Shown here: piece by piece, positions 1-8,431 of the stretch | How the letters are laid out: the number at the start of each line of letters is the position of its first letter | Numbering within the stretch: position 1 is the first letter of the stretch | DNA from: Niveibacterium sp. SC-1 | Lineage (GTDB): Bacteria > Pseudomonadota > Gammaproteobacteria > Burkholderiales > Rhodocyclaceae | Length of the DNA stretch: 64,000 nucleotides | Assembly (NCBI RefSeq): GCF_038235435.1 | Contig: NZ_CP151275.1 | Coordinates: 1,860,001 to 1,924,000 of the forward strand | Direction of reading: 5' to 3' | Program-made: the position numbers and the translations under genes | The notes under the pieces: generated by a model | Seen by the model: the letters and a program-made list of their open reading frames with translations, nothing else | Told to the model about the DNA's origin: nothing | The model's database searches: none

Positions 1-313
1 AGGCCGTCATCATCGGTGCGACGAAACCCACCGCCATCACCAGCGCGCCCATGCCCCAGGGATGGCCGTACCCGAAGGCCGCAAGGGCGGTGACGAGCGC
101 CGTGCCGAGCAACGCAGGCAGCAACTGGCGCAGCTTGCCGCCGGGCGGGCAGGGCAAGTCATTGGCCGAGAGGGTGAGTGCGCCGGCGCTCATGGCCATG
201 GCGAGGCCGATTCCCTGCACGGCGTAGCCGATCATGGCCACCGCGAAGACGCCGAGCGCGCAGCCGACGCCGTTGTAGAGCTTGTGCCCGAAGAGGATGC
301 GCTGGAGGTTCAT
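1..313 (-). CDS. FUSC/YccS-type inner-membrane protein, N-terminal part (runs off the window)
   Basis: The first 104 residues of a membrane protein are present; the rest lies beyond position 1. The reading begins MNLQRILFGHKLYNGVG and continues with two hydrophobic stretches around residues 15-45 and 65-104, separated by a short loop containing DLPCPPGGKL. The start motif and helix-loop-helix pattern match the N-terminus of fusaric-acid-resistance-like (FUSC, YccS) proteins, a family of inner-membrane proteins often linked to efflux. The ATG is at 311-313. A decayed copy of this 5' end lies near 1957-2090. The family is fairly clear from the pattern, but the truncation prevents any assignment of substrate. 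Confidence 0.6.
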   Translation of the reverse strand, partial: MNLQRILFGHKLYNGVGCALGVFAVAMIGYAVQGIGLAMAMSAGALTLSANDLPCPPGGKLRQLLPALLGTALVTALAAFGYGHPWGMGALVMAVGFVAPMMTA

Positions 314-522
314 CGGCCCGGATTGTCCCTCATCCGCGCGCGCATGCTCCCTGCGGCAGGCCACGAGAAACGAGGGCGGTAGCCCAGGGATGCGACGAAG
401 CGCCGCGCCCGTCCGGCCCGTCAAATGACTCCCTCAGGCGCTTCCGGCCAGGTTTCTCGCTCATCGGCCCGTGGCGCCAGCCGATCCGTAAGGCCGGAGC
501 ACGCTAGCCAACCCAGGGCGAT

Positions 523-1770
523 TCATCCGCCGATGGCGCCGTTGCAGTCGACAACCACGAAACTCACACGCCGGTCGAGCTGATCACTGGCGTCATCACG
601 ACCGTTGCCGACCAGGTTCTGGCGTGAGCCCACGCCCGTGGCAAGCAAGCGTTTGCGCAACGCGGGCGCGGCGGTTTCGAGTTTTGTCTTGATGAGTTCG
701 GCGCGGTTGAGCGAGAGTTTTTCGTTGAGTGGCTCGGAGCCGCTGCGGCCGGTGTGGCCCACGACTTCCATGCAGGACTTCCGCTGCGCCGCACGGGTGC
801 CGATCTCGTTTATCCATTCGGGATACACGACGCCAGCCTTGGGGTCGAAAGCCGTGCCGCCGGGTTTGAAGAGGAACTTGACGGCCATGCGTTTGCGGTC
901 CAGGCCGAAATCCACGATGCGCTGGAACACCAGCCGCGCAGCGGCCTTCTGACCCAGCTTCGCGTTGGCGAGATACACCCCGTTGAGGATGCGGATTTCG
1001 TCGCCAGCGGCCGCGCGCATGGCCGTGCTGTAGTGCTCCAGCGCCTCGCGGTAGCGCCCCGCGTTGTAGGCGTTGATCGCCTGCTGCACGCTGACCGCGG
1101 AAATGACCCGCGCGAGGTAGGTCGCGTTCATGGGGTCGCCGGGCTTGCTCCCCTGGCAGGTCTGGATGTAGCCCTCGGTCACCGTGTCCAGGGCCCAGGC
1201 CGGGCTATCGCGGAAATAGGGCAGCGGTGTGAGGTCCACGCCTTCGGGCTGGGCGCGGGCGGTACCCTTGGATACCAGCACGCGCCGGTCGAGATCGGCC
1301 AGCGCGAGGCATATGCGGTAGGCCTCGCGCACTCCTTCGGTCTTCCCCGCGTTGTTCACGCCGGTGAAGGTGCCCACCAGGATCAGGGGATTCTTCCTCA
1401 GGTTCTCCACGGTGAAGGCACGCACCTCGAAGCGCGGGTAACGTTCAATCACCAATCGTGCGATCCGTGCCTCCATGCCGCGCGTGGCGACGCTCTGCTC
1501 GCCGGTCATCCCGTCGACGAGCGGGTCGATGAGCACGATGCGCCGTTCCGCCTGGGCGAGCGGCACACCGCTGAACAAGGTGTCGGCGGCGCGGGCCACG
1601 GCCTCCTCGAAAGGCTGCGGCTGGACCGGGGCTGGCGGGGTCGCGGCGGGCGCGGACTGCGCCGCCGCGGGGTCGGCGCGGGAACCATTGGTTGTCGGCG
1701 TGGAGCAGCCCGCAAACGCGAGCAGGGAAAAGGCCAGAGCCAGCACTGCGGCGAGACGCGCGTTCATCAT
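523..1770 (-). CDS. Outer-membrane lipoprotein with C-terminal OmpA-like peptidoglycan-binding domain
   Basis: The 415-residue protein starts with a lipoprotein signal peptide; the lipobox is LAFAGC, giving an acylated Cys near residue 22, followed by a Pro/Ala-rich linker. Residues about 60-190 resemble the nucleotide-independent TolB/CsgG-like N-terminal fold (IVLIDPLVDGMTGEQS). A short helical repeat region around 225-275 (YNAGRYREALEHYSTAM) looks like a TPR unit. The C-terminal ~130 residues are OmpA-like: GHTGRSGSEPLNEKLSLNRA followed by GNGRDD and LDRRVSF, the usual diaminopimelate-binding layout. It probably tethers the outer membrane to peptidoglycan. Two ATGs are adjacent (1770 and 1767). 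No partner gene is next to it. Confidence 0.8.
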   Translation of the reverse strand: MMNARLAAVLALAFSLLAFAGCSTPTTNGSRADPAAAQSAPAATPPAPVQPQPFEEAVARAADTLFSGVPLAQAERRIVLIDPLVDGMTGEQSVATRGMEARIARLVIERYPRFEVRAFTVENLRKNPLILVGTFTGVNNAGKTEGVREAYRICLALADLDRRVLVSKGTARAQPEGVDLTPLPYFRDSPAWALDTVTEGYIQTCQGSKPGDPMNATYLARVISAVSVQQAINAYNAGRYREALEHYSTAMRAAAGDEIRILNGVYLANAKLGQKAAARLVFQRIVDFGLDRKRMAVKFLFKPGGTAFDPKAGVVYPEWINEIGTRAAQRKSCMEVVGHTGRSGSEPLNEKLSLNRAELIKTKLETAAPALRKRLLATGVGSRQNLVGNGRDDASDQLDRRVSFVVVDCNGAIGG

Positions 1771-1956
1771 GATCCTGTGTCCGAATCCGTGCCGGGTTCT
1801 ACCGTGTTAGCACCGCTGGCGAGCCGGGGCGATGTCGCGCTCAGACCGGTGCGTGTTTTTGTCACGGCGAGGCGCGGGGACTCGTCGCGGTCTCGGTGCG
1901 GCCGTCAGTACGGCCGCGGGGGGCGGTTCCCCGCATCGCGTAGGCGGTCGCCGCCG

Positions 1957-2090
1957 AGGAAAATGCCGGCCGCGTAGGCGATGCCGTTGCGGAGTTCGTG
2001 CCGGAAGAGGATGCGCCGCCCTCTCAGCACGGACCGAGCGGCCCGGATCGAATGGCCCGGATTGTCCTCACGCGCGTGCGCATGCCGCAG
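1957..2090 (-). pseudogene. Decayed duplicate of the 5' end of the FUSC-like gene
   Basis: Read on the minus strand, 1957-2017 encodes RRILFRHELRNGIAYAAGIF without a start codon, which aligns with QRILFGHKLYNGVGCALGVF at the start of the gene at 1-313. The upstream DNA is also shared: CCCGGATTGTCC followed by an alternating CGCG tract and GCATGC occurs both at about 313-345 and at 2055-2085. The copy is interrupted by about 35 extra bases and soon stops (frame closes at 1905). Its upstream part runs into the 3' end of the macro-domain gene. This is sequence I see directly; calling it a duplication relic is inference. Confidence 0.5.
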
Positions 2091-2592
2091 CCAGCACGCG
2101 CTGCATGCGCGCGTCGAAGGCGACCAGCTGGATCTCGCGCAAGGCGGGATCATCGATCATCGCCGCGCGGCATTCCGCGACCGCGATGGCGGCTGCCGCC
2201 TCCGCGGGATAGCCGTAGATGCCGCAGCTGATCGCCGGGAAGGCGATCGTCTCCAGTCGGTGCGAGCGTGCGAGCGCGAAGCTGCTGCGATAGCAGCTCG
2301 CCAGCAGCTCGGGCTCGCCGTGGCCGCCGCCGTGCCACACCGGCCCCACGGTGTGGATCACATGCCGCGCAGGCAGCCGGAACCCAGGTGTGATGCGCGC
2401 TTCGCCGGTCGGGCAGCCACCCAGTCCGGCGCAGCGGGCGAGCAACTCGGGGCCGGCCGCGCGATGGATTGCTCCGTCGACACCGCCTCCACCGAGCAGG
2501 CTCTCGTTGGCGGCGTTGACGATCGCGTCGAAGGGCAGGGTGGTGATGTCGCCCTGCCAGACGTGCAGGCCCTGCGGGTCGCGCCCGGTCAC
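2068..2592 (-). CDS. ymdB: Macro-domain O-acetyl-ADP-ribose deacetylase (YmdB type)
   Basis: The 174-residue protein is a single macro domain, which removes ADP-ribose-linked acetyl groups or ADP-ribose from targets in the cytoplasm. Ligand-binding elements are visible: GDI at 14-16, NAAN at 26-29, the glycine loop [12 protein letters not shown] at 32-43, HTVGPVW, and the second loop [10 protein letters not shown]. Length and motifs fit the YmdB/MacroD-type class. The start codon is GTG (2590-2592) and overlaps the TGA of the upstream CBS gene (GTGA), implying translational coupling. The last codons coincide with the FUSC relic, so the C-terminus may have been altered. Confidence 0.88.
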   Translation of the reverse strand: MTGRDPQGLHVWQGDITTLPFDAIVNAANESLLGGGGVDGAIHRAAGPELLARCAGLGGCPTGEARITPGFRLPARHVIHTVGPVWHGGGHGEPELLASCYRSSFALARSHRLETIAFPAISCGIYGYPAEAAAAIAVAECRAAMIDDPALREIQLVAFDARMQRVLAAACARA

Positions 2593-3020
2593 AGGATCTC
2601 CGTGAGCTCCTCGCGGCGTTCGAGCTCGTGCTCGAATTCGACCATCTCCGGACCCAGCGCGTCGCGCACCGAGACCATGCCTATCGCCTTGCCCGCGTGG
2701 GTGACCGGCACATGGCGGAAACTGTTCTCGTGCATGAGGTGCAGGGCGTAGCCAATGGCGCGACTGTCCTCGACAGTGATCGGATCGGCGGTCATCACCG
2801 CGGCCAGTTGCGTATCGTCGGGCGAAAGTCCTTCCGCGAGCACGCGGTTGAGCGCATCGCGCTCGGTGAAGATGCCACGGAGCCGGTCGTCCTCGACGAC
2901 GAGCACGGCACCCACGGCCTCACGCTTCATGAGCCGCGCGGCCTCGCGCACGCTCATGCCGGGCTTGGCGACCACGAGTTTGCGACCCGCGATGATTTCG
3001 GAAATCGGGCGATGCGACAT
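2589..3020 (-). CDS. Tandem CBS-domain protein
   Basis: The 143-residue cytoplasmic protein consists of two CBS repeats, about residues 10-62 and 74-128. Typical features are [20 protein letters not shown] followed by GIFTERD in the first repeat and [19 protein letters not shown] in the second. Such stand-alone Bateman modules bind adenine nucleotides and sense energy state; the ligand cannot be read from the sequence. The gene lies 84 bp after otsB and overlaps the macro-domain gene by four bases, so the three are probably co-transcribed. A GGAGGA ribosome-binding site precedes the ATG at 3018-3020. Confidence 0.85.
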   Translation of the reverse strand: MSHRPISEIIAGRKLVVAKPGMSVREAARLMKREAVGAVLVVEDDRLRGIFTERDALNRVLAEGLSPDDTQLAAVMTADPITVEDSRAIGYALHLMHENSFRHVPVTHAGKAIGMVSVRDALGPEMVEFEHELERREELTEIL

Positions 3021-3104
3021 GATGTCCTCCTCCTGGACGTTGTCCTTTCATGCAAGGCGCTCGCCGGCGTGAAGTCAAATCCGGCTGCAAGAAAAACAGC
3101 GTCC

Positions 3105-3860
3105 TCAGGTCTGGCGCATCGCGGGCTCAATGAGGCTCTCCAGCCATTCGCGCACCGCGTCCTCATTGGGCAGGCGGTAGCGCGCGTGCGAGGTGCCGGG
3201 GCCGATTTTCACCGAGATGCCGTCCAGGGCATTTACGGCCGTGAAACCGTCTTCGTCGGTCACGTCGTCACCGAGGAAGACCGGCGTGCGCCCGGCGTAG
3301 GGGGGCAGCTCCATGAAGCGGCGGATGGCCACGCCCTTGTCGGCCGAGACCGGCCGTATCTCGACCATGCCACGGGCATGCAACATGCGCAGGCCGCTGT
3401 CCGGCGTGCACACCGATTGCGCGACGGCCGCGGCGGCCTCGCGCAGTTCCGGATGGCGATGGAAATGCAGCACCAGCGAGAGGCCCTTGCGCTCGAACAG
3501 CGTGCCGGGCGTGGCCTTGCTCCAGGCTTCGCAGATCTTGTGGGCGGCGTCGAGGCCGGGCGGCACGGGAATGCTCTGGAGCTCTTCGCCCACAAGGTGC
3601 CGCCATTCGCCGCCATGCTCGCCCGAGGAGGCCAGGGTCAGGGGCTCGAAGAGCCCGTCGATGGCAGCCACGGTGCGGCCACTCACCACGGCCAGGGCGC
3701 CGTCGGCCGCATCGCGTAGCGCGAGCAGCAGGCCGCGCAGGCCGTCGTCGACGACCGGGACGATCTCGTCCGGATTGCCGAAGTGGACCAGCGTGCCGTC
3801 GAAGTCGAGAAAGAAGGCGCAATTGGCTGCGCTGATGCGGGGTGGTTGCTGGGTGGGCAT
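3105..3860 (-). CDS. otsB: Trehalose-6-phosphate phosphatase
   Basis: The 251-residue HAD-superfamily enzyme removes phosphate from trehalose 6-phosphate in the last step of trehalose synthesis. HAD motif I is FLDFDGTLV (about 16-24, nucleophile Asp), motif II is VVSGRT, and motif III/IV is the run around DKGVAIRR and FLGDDVTDEDGF, the latter characteristic of OtsB. Length is normal. The synthase otsA is not in this window, so OtsB is separated from its usual partner. The coupled CBS and macro-domain genes downstream suggest a stress or energy-state context, which is inference. Confidence 0.9.
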   Translation of the reverse strand: MPTQQPPRISAANCAFFLDFDGTLVHFGNPDEIVPVVDDGLRGLLLALRDAADGALAVVSGRTVAAIDGLFEPLTLASSGEHGGEWRHLVGEELQSIPVPPGLDAAHKICEAWSKATPGTLFERKGLSLVLHFHRHPELREAAAAVAQSVCTPDSGLRMLHARGMVEIRPVSADKGVAIRRFMELPPYAGRTPVFLGDDVTDEDGFTAVNALDGISVKIGPGTSHARYRLPNEDAVREWLESLIEPAMRQT

Positions 3861-4343
3861 CGAGGGCTCTTGAGGCGGAGGGGTAGTAACAGCTTAGGCG
3901 AGCGGACGACGCTTGCCCGCTCGAAGTGGATGTCTGCCGGTGACGATCAGGCAGCCGACCGGGCCGGCGGTTCCAGTGATTTGTCCGGCGACAGGCGATC
4001 GTCCGGGTGCTAGAGCCGTCCTGTCGTCAGACGCGCCGTGGCCCCGAGAGCATGAGCGTGGGCATCGGGCGGCCGTCTTCCGCAAGGCTGCCTCGCCACG
4101 GCCCAGGCACGTCGGCGCACCTGCATCGGCCCACGCGTGAGCCCGAGCCCGGTGCCGCGTACCGGTTCGCGGTTTTTTGGATGAAGGACTTCGACGATCG
4201 CCCTGTGTTGCACGTTTATGCACGATTTCGTACAATTCGCCTGCATGATGCTGCGTCTGGGCAAGATTGAAATGCGTAATGTTGCATGTTGCGCAAGCCT
4301 TCCGGGCCAGCACTGAACTGCAGCAACGACTACCTCAGCCACG
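3861..4343. other. Intergenic region between divergent otsB and deoR-family gene
   Basis: About 480 bases without a credible gene. Overlapping open frames on both strands here (for example 3894-4313 minus) encode arginine-rich, family-less sequence and have no ribosome-binding site. The right half is relatively AT-richer and carries the promoter at 4208-4236. The left half probably contains the otsB promoter, which I cannot place. Confidence 0.5.
4208..4236 (+). promoter_or_regulatory. Sigma70-type promoter for the DeoR-family operon
   Basis: TTGCAC at 4208-4213 and TACAAT at 4231-4236 are separated by exactly 17 bases. It stands upstream of the regulator start at 4344 and leaves a leader of about 100 bases. 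Confidence 0.65.
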
Positions 4344-5126
4344 ATGACAACGAACAACGACGCCCTTCCGGGCGAAAGACAGCAGAAGATCCTCGCGCTG
4401 CTCGGTGAGCATGGCCGCGTGCTGGCGACGGATCTTGCCGCGCGCTTTGGCGTGTCGGAAGACTCGGTCCGCCGGGATCTCCGTGAGCTGGCGGCGCGCG
4501 GAATGTGCCGCCGCGTCTATGGTGGCGCGCTCTCCCTGGTGCTGGACTTCGCGCCGCTCGCACAGCGCCAGGAGCGGCAGGTCGACATCAAGCAGCTGCT
4601 CGCCCGGCGCGCGGTGCAACTCGTGCGTCCGCGCCAGGTGCTGATGATCGACGCCGGCTCCACCAACAGCGCGGTGGCAGATGCGCTGCCTGAAAACCTC
4701 GATCTCACCGTATTCACCAACGCGCCGGACATCGCGCAGCGGCTGATCGAAAAGAACGGCTTCGAGATCTACCTGATCGGCGGCCGTATCGACCGCCGCG
4801 TTGGCGAAGCTGTCGGTGCCCAGACGGTGGACGAGATCCGCCGCCTGCGCGCCGATCTCTGCTTCCCCGGCGCCTGCGCGATCGACGTCGAAAGCGGGCT
4901 GTGGAGCATGGCCAGCGAAGAAGCGCTGATCAAGCGGACGATGATCGAGTGCAGCGGCGAATCGGTCATCGTCGTATCGAAGGAAAAGCTCGGCACCACG
5001 GCGGTCACGCACGTCGCGCCGGTCGGCGAGATCGACCACCTCGTCGTCGAGCAGGACGCCGACGCCGAGCTCTGCAAGGCCTTCGAACAACACGGCGTGG
5101 CCGTCCACCGCGCCGAGCCGCAATAG
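4344..5126 (+). CDS. DeoR/GlpR-family transcriptional regulator
   Basis: The 260-residue protein has a DeoR-type winged helix-turn-helix at residues 10-65 (RQQKILALLGEHGRVLATDL, then GVSEDSVRRDLRELAARG) and a C-terminal sugar-phosphate isomerase-like sensor domain (IDAGSTNSAVADAL, LIGGRIDRRVGEAVG, GACAID). Family members repress sugar-use genes and respond to phosphorylated sugars. It is first in a probable four-gene operon with a SupH-like sugar phosphatase, a VOC protein and a globin, so it may be autoregulated. The inducing sugar is not evident. Confidence 0.88.
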   Translation: MTTNNDALPGERQQKILALLGEHGRVLATDLAARFGVSEDSVRRDLRELAARGMCRRVYGGALSLVLDFAPLAQRQERQVDIKQLLARRAVQLVRPRQVLMIDAGSTNSAVADALPENLDLTVFTNAPDIAQRLIEKNGFEIYLIGGRIDRRVGEAVGAQTVDEIRRLRADLCFPGACAIDVESGLWSMASEEALIKRTMIECSGESVIVVSKEKLGTTAVTHVAPVGEIDHLVVEQDADAELCKAFEQHGVAVHRAEPQ

Positions 5127-5215
5127 CAATCGAGCAACACACGCATGAGCAAATGCCCGTCGACCAATCGCAGCGCGAACGCGCTGCTGCGGGCCTGAAT
5201 TCCTGGAGGTATGAA

Positions 5216-6055
5216 GTGGCAGTGAAGCTTGTCGCCGTCGATATGGACGGCACCTTTCTCGACAGCAGCAAGAACTACGACCGGCCGCGTTTCGCCGCGC
5301 AATACCGGCAGCTGAAGGACAAGGGCGTGCGCTTCGTCGTCGCCAGCGGCAACCAGTACTACCAGCTCAAGTCCTTCTTCCCCGATATCGCCAGCGAGAT
5401 CTCCTTCGTGGCCGAGAACGGCGCCTACGTCGTCAGCGAAGGGCAGGAACTCTTCTACGGCGAGCTGCCGCGCGAAGGCGTGAAGAGCGTGCTCGACACG
5501 CTGGCCGCGCTGCCCGAAGGCGGCTCTTTCGCCGTGTGCGGCAAGAACAGCGCCTACCTGCATCGCTGCTTCCCCGAAGCCGAGTTCGAACTGCTCAGCC
5601 GCCACTATCACCGCCTGCGGCGGATCGACGACTACAGCGAGATCGACGACGTCATCTTCAAGTTCGCGATCAACCTGCCCGGCGAGAACGGCAGCAACAC
5701 GCCGGCCGCACATACGCGGGGCTTTGTCAGCCACCTCGAAGAGGCGCTCGGTGACATGGTCAAACCGGTGTCGAGCGGGGCGCGCTGGGTCGATCTCATC
5801 ATCCCCGGCCTGCACAAGGCCAACGGCCTCACGATGCTGCAGCAACGCTGGGGCATCAGCGACGCCGAGGTCGTGGCCTTCGGTGACTCCGGCAACGATT
5901 TCGAGATGGTCAGCCAGGCCGGCTACGGCTACGCGATGGACAACGCGGTGGCGCCGATCAAGCAGGCCGCGAAGTACCACGCGCAATCCAACGACGAGAG
6001 CGGGGTGCTCAACGTGATCGACCGCATCCTCGAAGGCCAGCATCCATTTAACTGA
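5216..6055 (+). CDS. ybiV: Cof-type HAD sugar phosphatase, SupH/YbiV-like
   Basis: The 279-residue enzyme closely resembles E. coli YbiV (SupH), which dephosphorylates sugar phosphates such as fructose 1-phosphate and ribose 5-phosphate. Shared stretches include VDMDGTFLDSSKNYDRPRF (motif I), VVASGNQYYQL (motif II), EISFVAENGAYV, the C2 cap, DLIIPGLHKANG and FGDSGNDFEM (motif IV). I chose the GTG at 5216 because GGAGG at 5205-5209 is six bases upstream and the resulting MAVKLVAVDMDG is a normal family start; the frame is open further upstream but that overlaps deoR. It lies about 90 bp after the regulator. Confidence 0.88.
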   Translation: MAVKLVAVDMDGTFLDSSKNYDRPRFAAQYRQLKDKGVRFVVASGNQYYQLKSFFPDIASEISFVAENGAYVVSEGQELFYGELPREGVKSVLDTLAALPEGGSFAVCGKNSAYLHRCFPEAEFELLSRHYHRLRRIDDYSEIDDVIFKFAINLPGENGSNTPAAHTRGFVSHLEEALGDMVKPVSSGARWVDLIIPGLHKANGLTMLQQRWGISDAEVVAFGDSGNDFEMVSQAGYGYAMDNAVAPIKQAAKYHAQSNDESGVLNVIDRILEGQHPFN

Positions 6056-6068
6056 GAGCAGATACGCG

Positions 6069-6449
6069 ATGCGGATCGAACATCTCGCGCTCTGGTGCCA
6101 CGACATCGAGGCGATGCGCGTTTTCTACGAGACGTGGTTCGACGGCCGCTCGAACGCGCGCTACGACAATCCGAAGAAGGGCTTCTCGTCCTACTTCCTG
6201 TCGTTTGGCGAAGGCGCGCGGCTGGAACTGATGCAGCGTGCTGACGTCACCGAACGGCCGTCCAGCACACCACTGGGCTACGCGCACATCGCACTCACGC
6301 TGGGTGATGAAGCCGCGGTCGACCGCCTCACCGAAACGCTGCGCACTGCCGGCGTGCCCGTCGTCGACGGGCCGCGCCGCACAGGCGACGGCTACTACGA
6401 AAGTGTCGTCCTCGATCCCGAAGGCAACCGGATCGAACTGACGGCCTGA
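6069..6449 (+). CDS. VOC-superfamily (glyoxalase-like) protein
   Basis: The 126-residue protein has the paired beta-alpha-beta-beta-beta layout of the vicinal-oxygen-chelate fold. It opens MRIEHLALWCHDIEAMRVFY and ends SVVLDPEGNRIEL; candidate metal ligands are His5, Glu in ARLELM, His in GYAHIAL and Glu in NRIEL. These match glyoxalase I-like domains, but the substrate cannot be deduced. It follows the HAD gene by 13 bp and precedes the globin by 8 bp, which points to one transcript. Confidence 0.8.
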   Translation: MRIEHLALWCHDIEAMRVFYETWFDGRSNARYDNPKKGFSSYFLSFGEGARLELMQRADVTERPSSTPLGYAHIALTLGDEAAVDRLTETLRTAGVPVVDGPRRTGDGYYESVVLDPEGNRIELTA

Positions 6450-6457
6450 GAAAACGC

Positions 6458-6838
6458 ATGAAAGACGTTGCCGGAGAGATCGGCCTGGAGCGGGTAGGGC
6501 AGGTCGTCGCGGATTTCTACGCCGCGGTGCGCGAGCACCCCACCCTCAAGACGCCCTTTGCGCGCGTCACCGACTGGGAGCACCACGAGCGCATCCTGAC
6601 GCATTTCTGGTGGGGGACGCTGGGCGGTGCGCGCTACATGGAATACCAGTACCGCGTTGCCGAACGTCACATGACTGCCGGCTTCACCCCTGCGCTGCTG
6701 GAAGACTGGCACGGTCTGTTCGCAGGCATCGTGCAGGCGAGCCTGCCTGCCGAACTCGCCGAAGCCTGGCTCGAACGCGCGCGCAACATCGGCACCTCGC
6801 TCGTGATGATGCACGGCTGGCATACATCGCAGACCTGA
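6458..6838 (+). CDS. Group III truncated haemoglobin
   Basis: The 126-residue protein matches group III truncated globins: FYAAVREHPTL near the N-terminus, FWWGTLGGARYMEYQY, and HMTAGFTPALLEDWHGLF with the probable proximal histidine in DWHGLF. Group III globins bind haem and are thought to handle oxygen or nitric oxide in the cytoplasm. It is the last gene of the DeoR-led operon. Combination with a sugar phosphatase is unusual, and a functional link is only suggested by position. Confidence 0.85.
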   Translation: MKDVAGEIGLERVGQVVADFYAAVREHPTLKTPFARVTDWEHHERILTHFWWGTLGGARYMEYQYRVAERHMTAGFTPALLEDWHGLFAGIVQASLPAELAEAWLERARNIGTSLVMMHGWHTSQT

Positions 6839-6867
6839 GGCGAGCTGCCCTGGCGCGGCCCCTACGC

Positions 6868-7791
6868 TCAACCGGGCGCCGTACCCAGGCGTAGCTCTTC
6901 CGGACAGGAGAGCTGCAGCGTTTCGCCGAGGAAGTCGGCGAAGCTGCGGACCACAGCGGCCAGATGGCGGCGCGTGGGATAGACCGCATGCAGGGTCAGG
7001 AGCGGCGTCTCCCAGTCGTCCAGCACGGTCTGCAGGCGTCCCTGGCTCAACAAGGGCTGGACGATGAAGTCCGGCGCATAGGTGAAGCCCACCCCTTGCG
7101 CGGCGAGTTCGGCGAGCAGCATGCCGTTGTTCGAATGCCCGGCGCTCTGGATCCTCACCTCCTGCACGACACCTGCGCGCTCGAAGCGCCAGATGTTGTT
7201 GTCCGAAGAGTAGGCGTAGCTCAGGCAGGGCAGGTCGGCGAGGGCCTCCGGCCGCGTCGGCGCGCCGACGGCGGCGATCAGCGAGGGGGCCGCGCAGACA
7301 CGCATCCGCACCCGGCTCAGGGGCCGCGCGACGACGTTTTGCGCGCCCAGCGCGCCGACCCGGATCGCGAGGTCCAGTCCGGCATCCACCAGATCGGTGA
7401 CGTTGTCCGATAGCGCGACCTCGAAACGCACCTGCGGATAGCGCTTCATGAAGGCGGCGATCGCGGGCGCCAGGTGGCTCAGCCCGAAGCTGATCGGCGC
7501 CGTGACCCGCAAGGTGCCGCGCGGGGAAGTACTGCGGGTGCTGGCGATTTCCTCGGCCTCGGCGAGGTCGGACAGCAGCTGCTGGCAGCGCTCATGGAAG
7601 AGCCGCCCGCTTTCGGTGAGCGAGAGCTTGCGGGTGGTCCGCTGCAACAGCCGGGTTGCGAGGTGGCTTTCCAGTTGGGCGACGTGGCGGGACACGGCGC
7701 TGGTCGACATGCCGAGTTGCGCAGCCGCGCCAGCGAAGCTCCCGTGTTCGACGACGCGGGTGAAGACCCGCATGGCTTCGAAGCGATCCAT
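6868..7791 (-). CDS. LysR-family transcriptional regulator
   Basis: The 307-residue regulator has an N-terminal winged HTH (MDRFEAMRVFTRVVEHGSFA, then AAAQLGMSTSAVSRHVAQLE) and a periplasmic-binding-like effector domain from about residue 90 (LRVTAPISFGLSHLAPAIAAF). It resembles the CrgA/DmlR/YafC subgroup. It is transcribed divergently from doxX-gst-ygiD across 133 bp, the standard arrangement for a LysR controller of the neighbouring operon. The effector is unknown. Confidence 0.9.
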   Translation of the reverse strand: MDRFEAMRVFTRVVEHGSFAGAAAQLGMSTSAVSRHVAQLESHLATRLLQRTTRKLSLTESGRLFHERCQQLLSDLAEAEEIASTRSTSPRGTLRVTAPISFGLSHLAPAIAAFMKRYPQVRFEVALSDNVTDLVDAGLDLAIRVGALGAQNVVARPLSRVRMRVCAAPSLIAAVGAPTRPEALADLPCLSYAYSSDNNIWRFERAGVVQEVRIQSAGHSNNGMLLAELAAQGVGFTYAPDFIVQPLLSQGRLQTVLDDWETPLLTLHAVYPTRRHLAAVVRSFADFLGETLQLSCPEELRLGTAPG

Positions 7792-7808
7792 GGCTTGGCC
7801 CTTGATGT

Positions 7809-7829
7809 GATTGTCCCGGATTGTGCAAT
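7809..7829. promoter_or_regulatory. Candidate LysR operator between lysR and doxX
   Basis: GATTGT occurs twice exactly ten bases apart (7809-7814, 7819-7824), and ATTG at 7810 pairs with CAAT at 7826-7829. The position between divergent genes fits an operator, but a clean T-N11-A core is not obvious. Confidence 0.35.
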
Positions 7830-7924
7830 AAAGTTTTGTCTGGCGGCCTGTTTATCCCGGTGCAAGGCGTCTGGAGAATTCACTTCACCGCGGCGCTGAA
7901 GCCGCTCGCCAGAGGATATCCATC

Positions 7925-8377
7925 ATGAAGAACCTGAATGCCGATTCCGGCGCCAACGCCACTGGGGATGCCGCCGCCCTGATCCTGCGACTCGCGCTCG
8001 GCACGATGTTCATTGCCCACGCGCTGCTCAAGCTCCTCGTCTTCACGCTGCCCGGCACCGTGGCCTTCTTCGCCGCGCAGGGCCTGCCGGGCGTGCTTGC
8101 CTATCCGGTCTTCGCTGCAGAACTCGCCGGCGGGATCGTGCTGATCCTCGGCTGGCAGGTGCGCGCCGTTTCGCTGCTGCTCCTGCCGGTCCTGCTCGGC
8201 GCGGCCTGGGTCCATGCCGGCAACGGCTGGGTCTTCAATGCGCCCAACGGTGGCTGGGAGTACCCGGTCTTCCTGGCGGTGGCGAGTGTGGTGCAGAGCC
8301 TGCTGGGCGCGGGTGCCTGGGCGCTGTCGGCCTCGCGCCGCACGCCCACACGCCAGACGATGGCCGCCCACGCCTGA
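7925..8377 (+). CDS. DoxX-family integral membrane protein
   Basis: The 150-residue protein has four hydrophobic segments (about residues 15-40, 50-70, 75-100, 110-130). Signature runs are ILRLALGTMFIAHALLK at the N-terminus and AELAGGIVLILGW in the middle, both typical of the DoxX family, which occurs in quinone-linked or detoxification settings. A GAGG ribosome-binding site precedes the ATG. It heads an operon with a glutathione transferase and an aromatic-ring dioxygenase-like protein, divergent from lysR. Confidence 0.88.
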   Translation: MKNLNADSGANATGDAAALILRLALGTMFIAHALLKLLVFTLPGTVAFFAAQGLPGVLAYPVFAAELAGGIVLILGWQVRAVSLLLLPVLLGAAWVHAGNGWVFNAPNGGWEYPVFLAVASVVQSLLGAGAWALSASRRTPTRQTMAAHA

Positions 8378-8431
8378 GATCAACACCCTCAAACCCAAGC
8401 CGAAAAAGACCGAACTCCAAAGGACTGCACG

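Noticed and set aside
3894..4313. Minus-strand open frame between otsB and the deoR-family gene
   Set aside because: Arg/His/Cys-rich, no ribosome-binding site, no family resemblance; the area holds a promoter.
7815..7824. CCCGGATTGT shared with 315-326 and 2056-2066, considered as a common operator
   Set aside because: At 313 and 2055 it belongs to the duplicated block; at 7815 it lies in the LysR region. Shared ten bases in GC-rich DNA may be chance.
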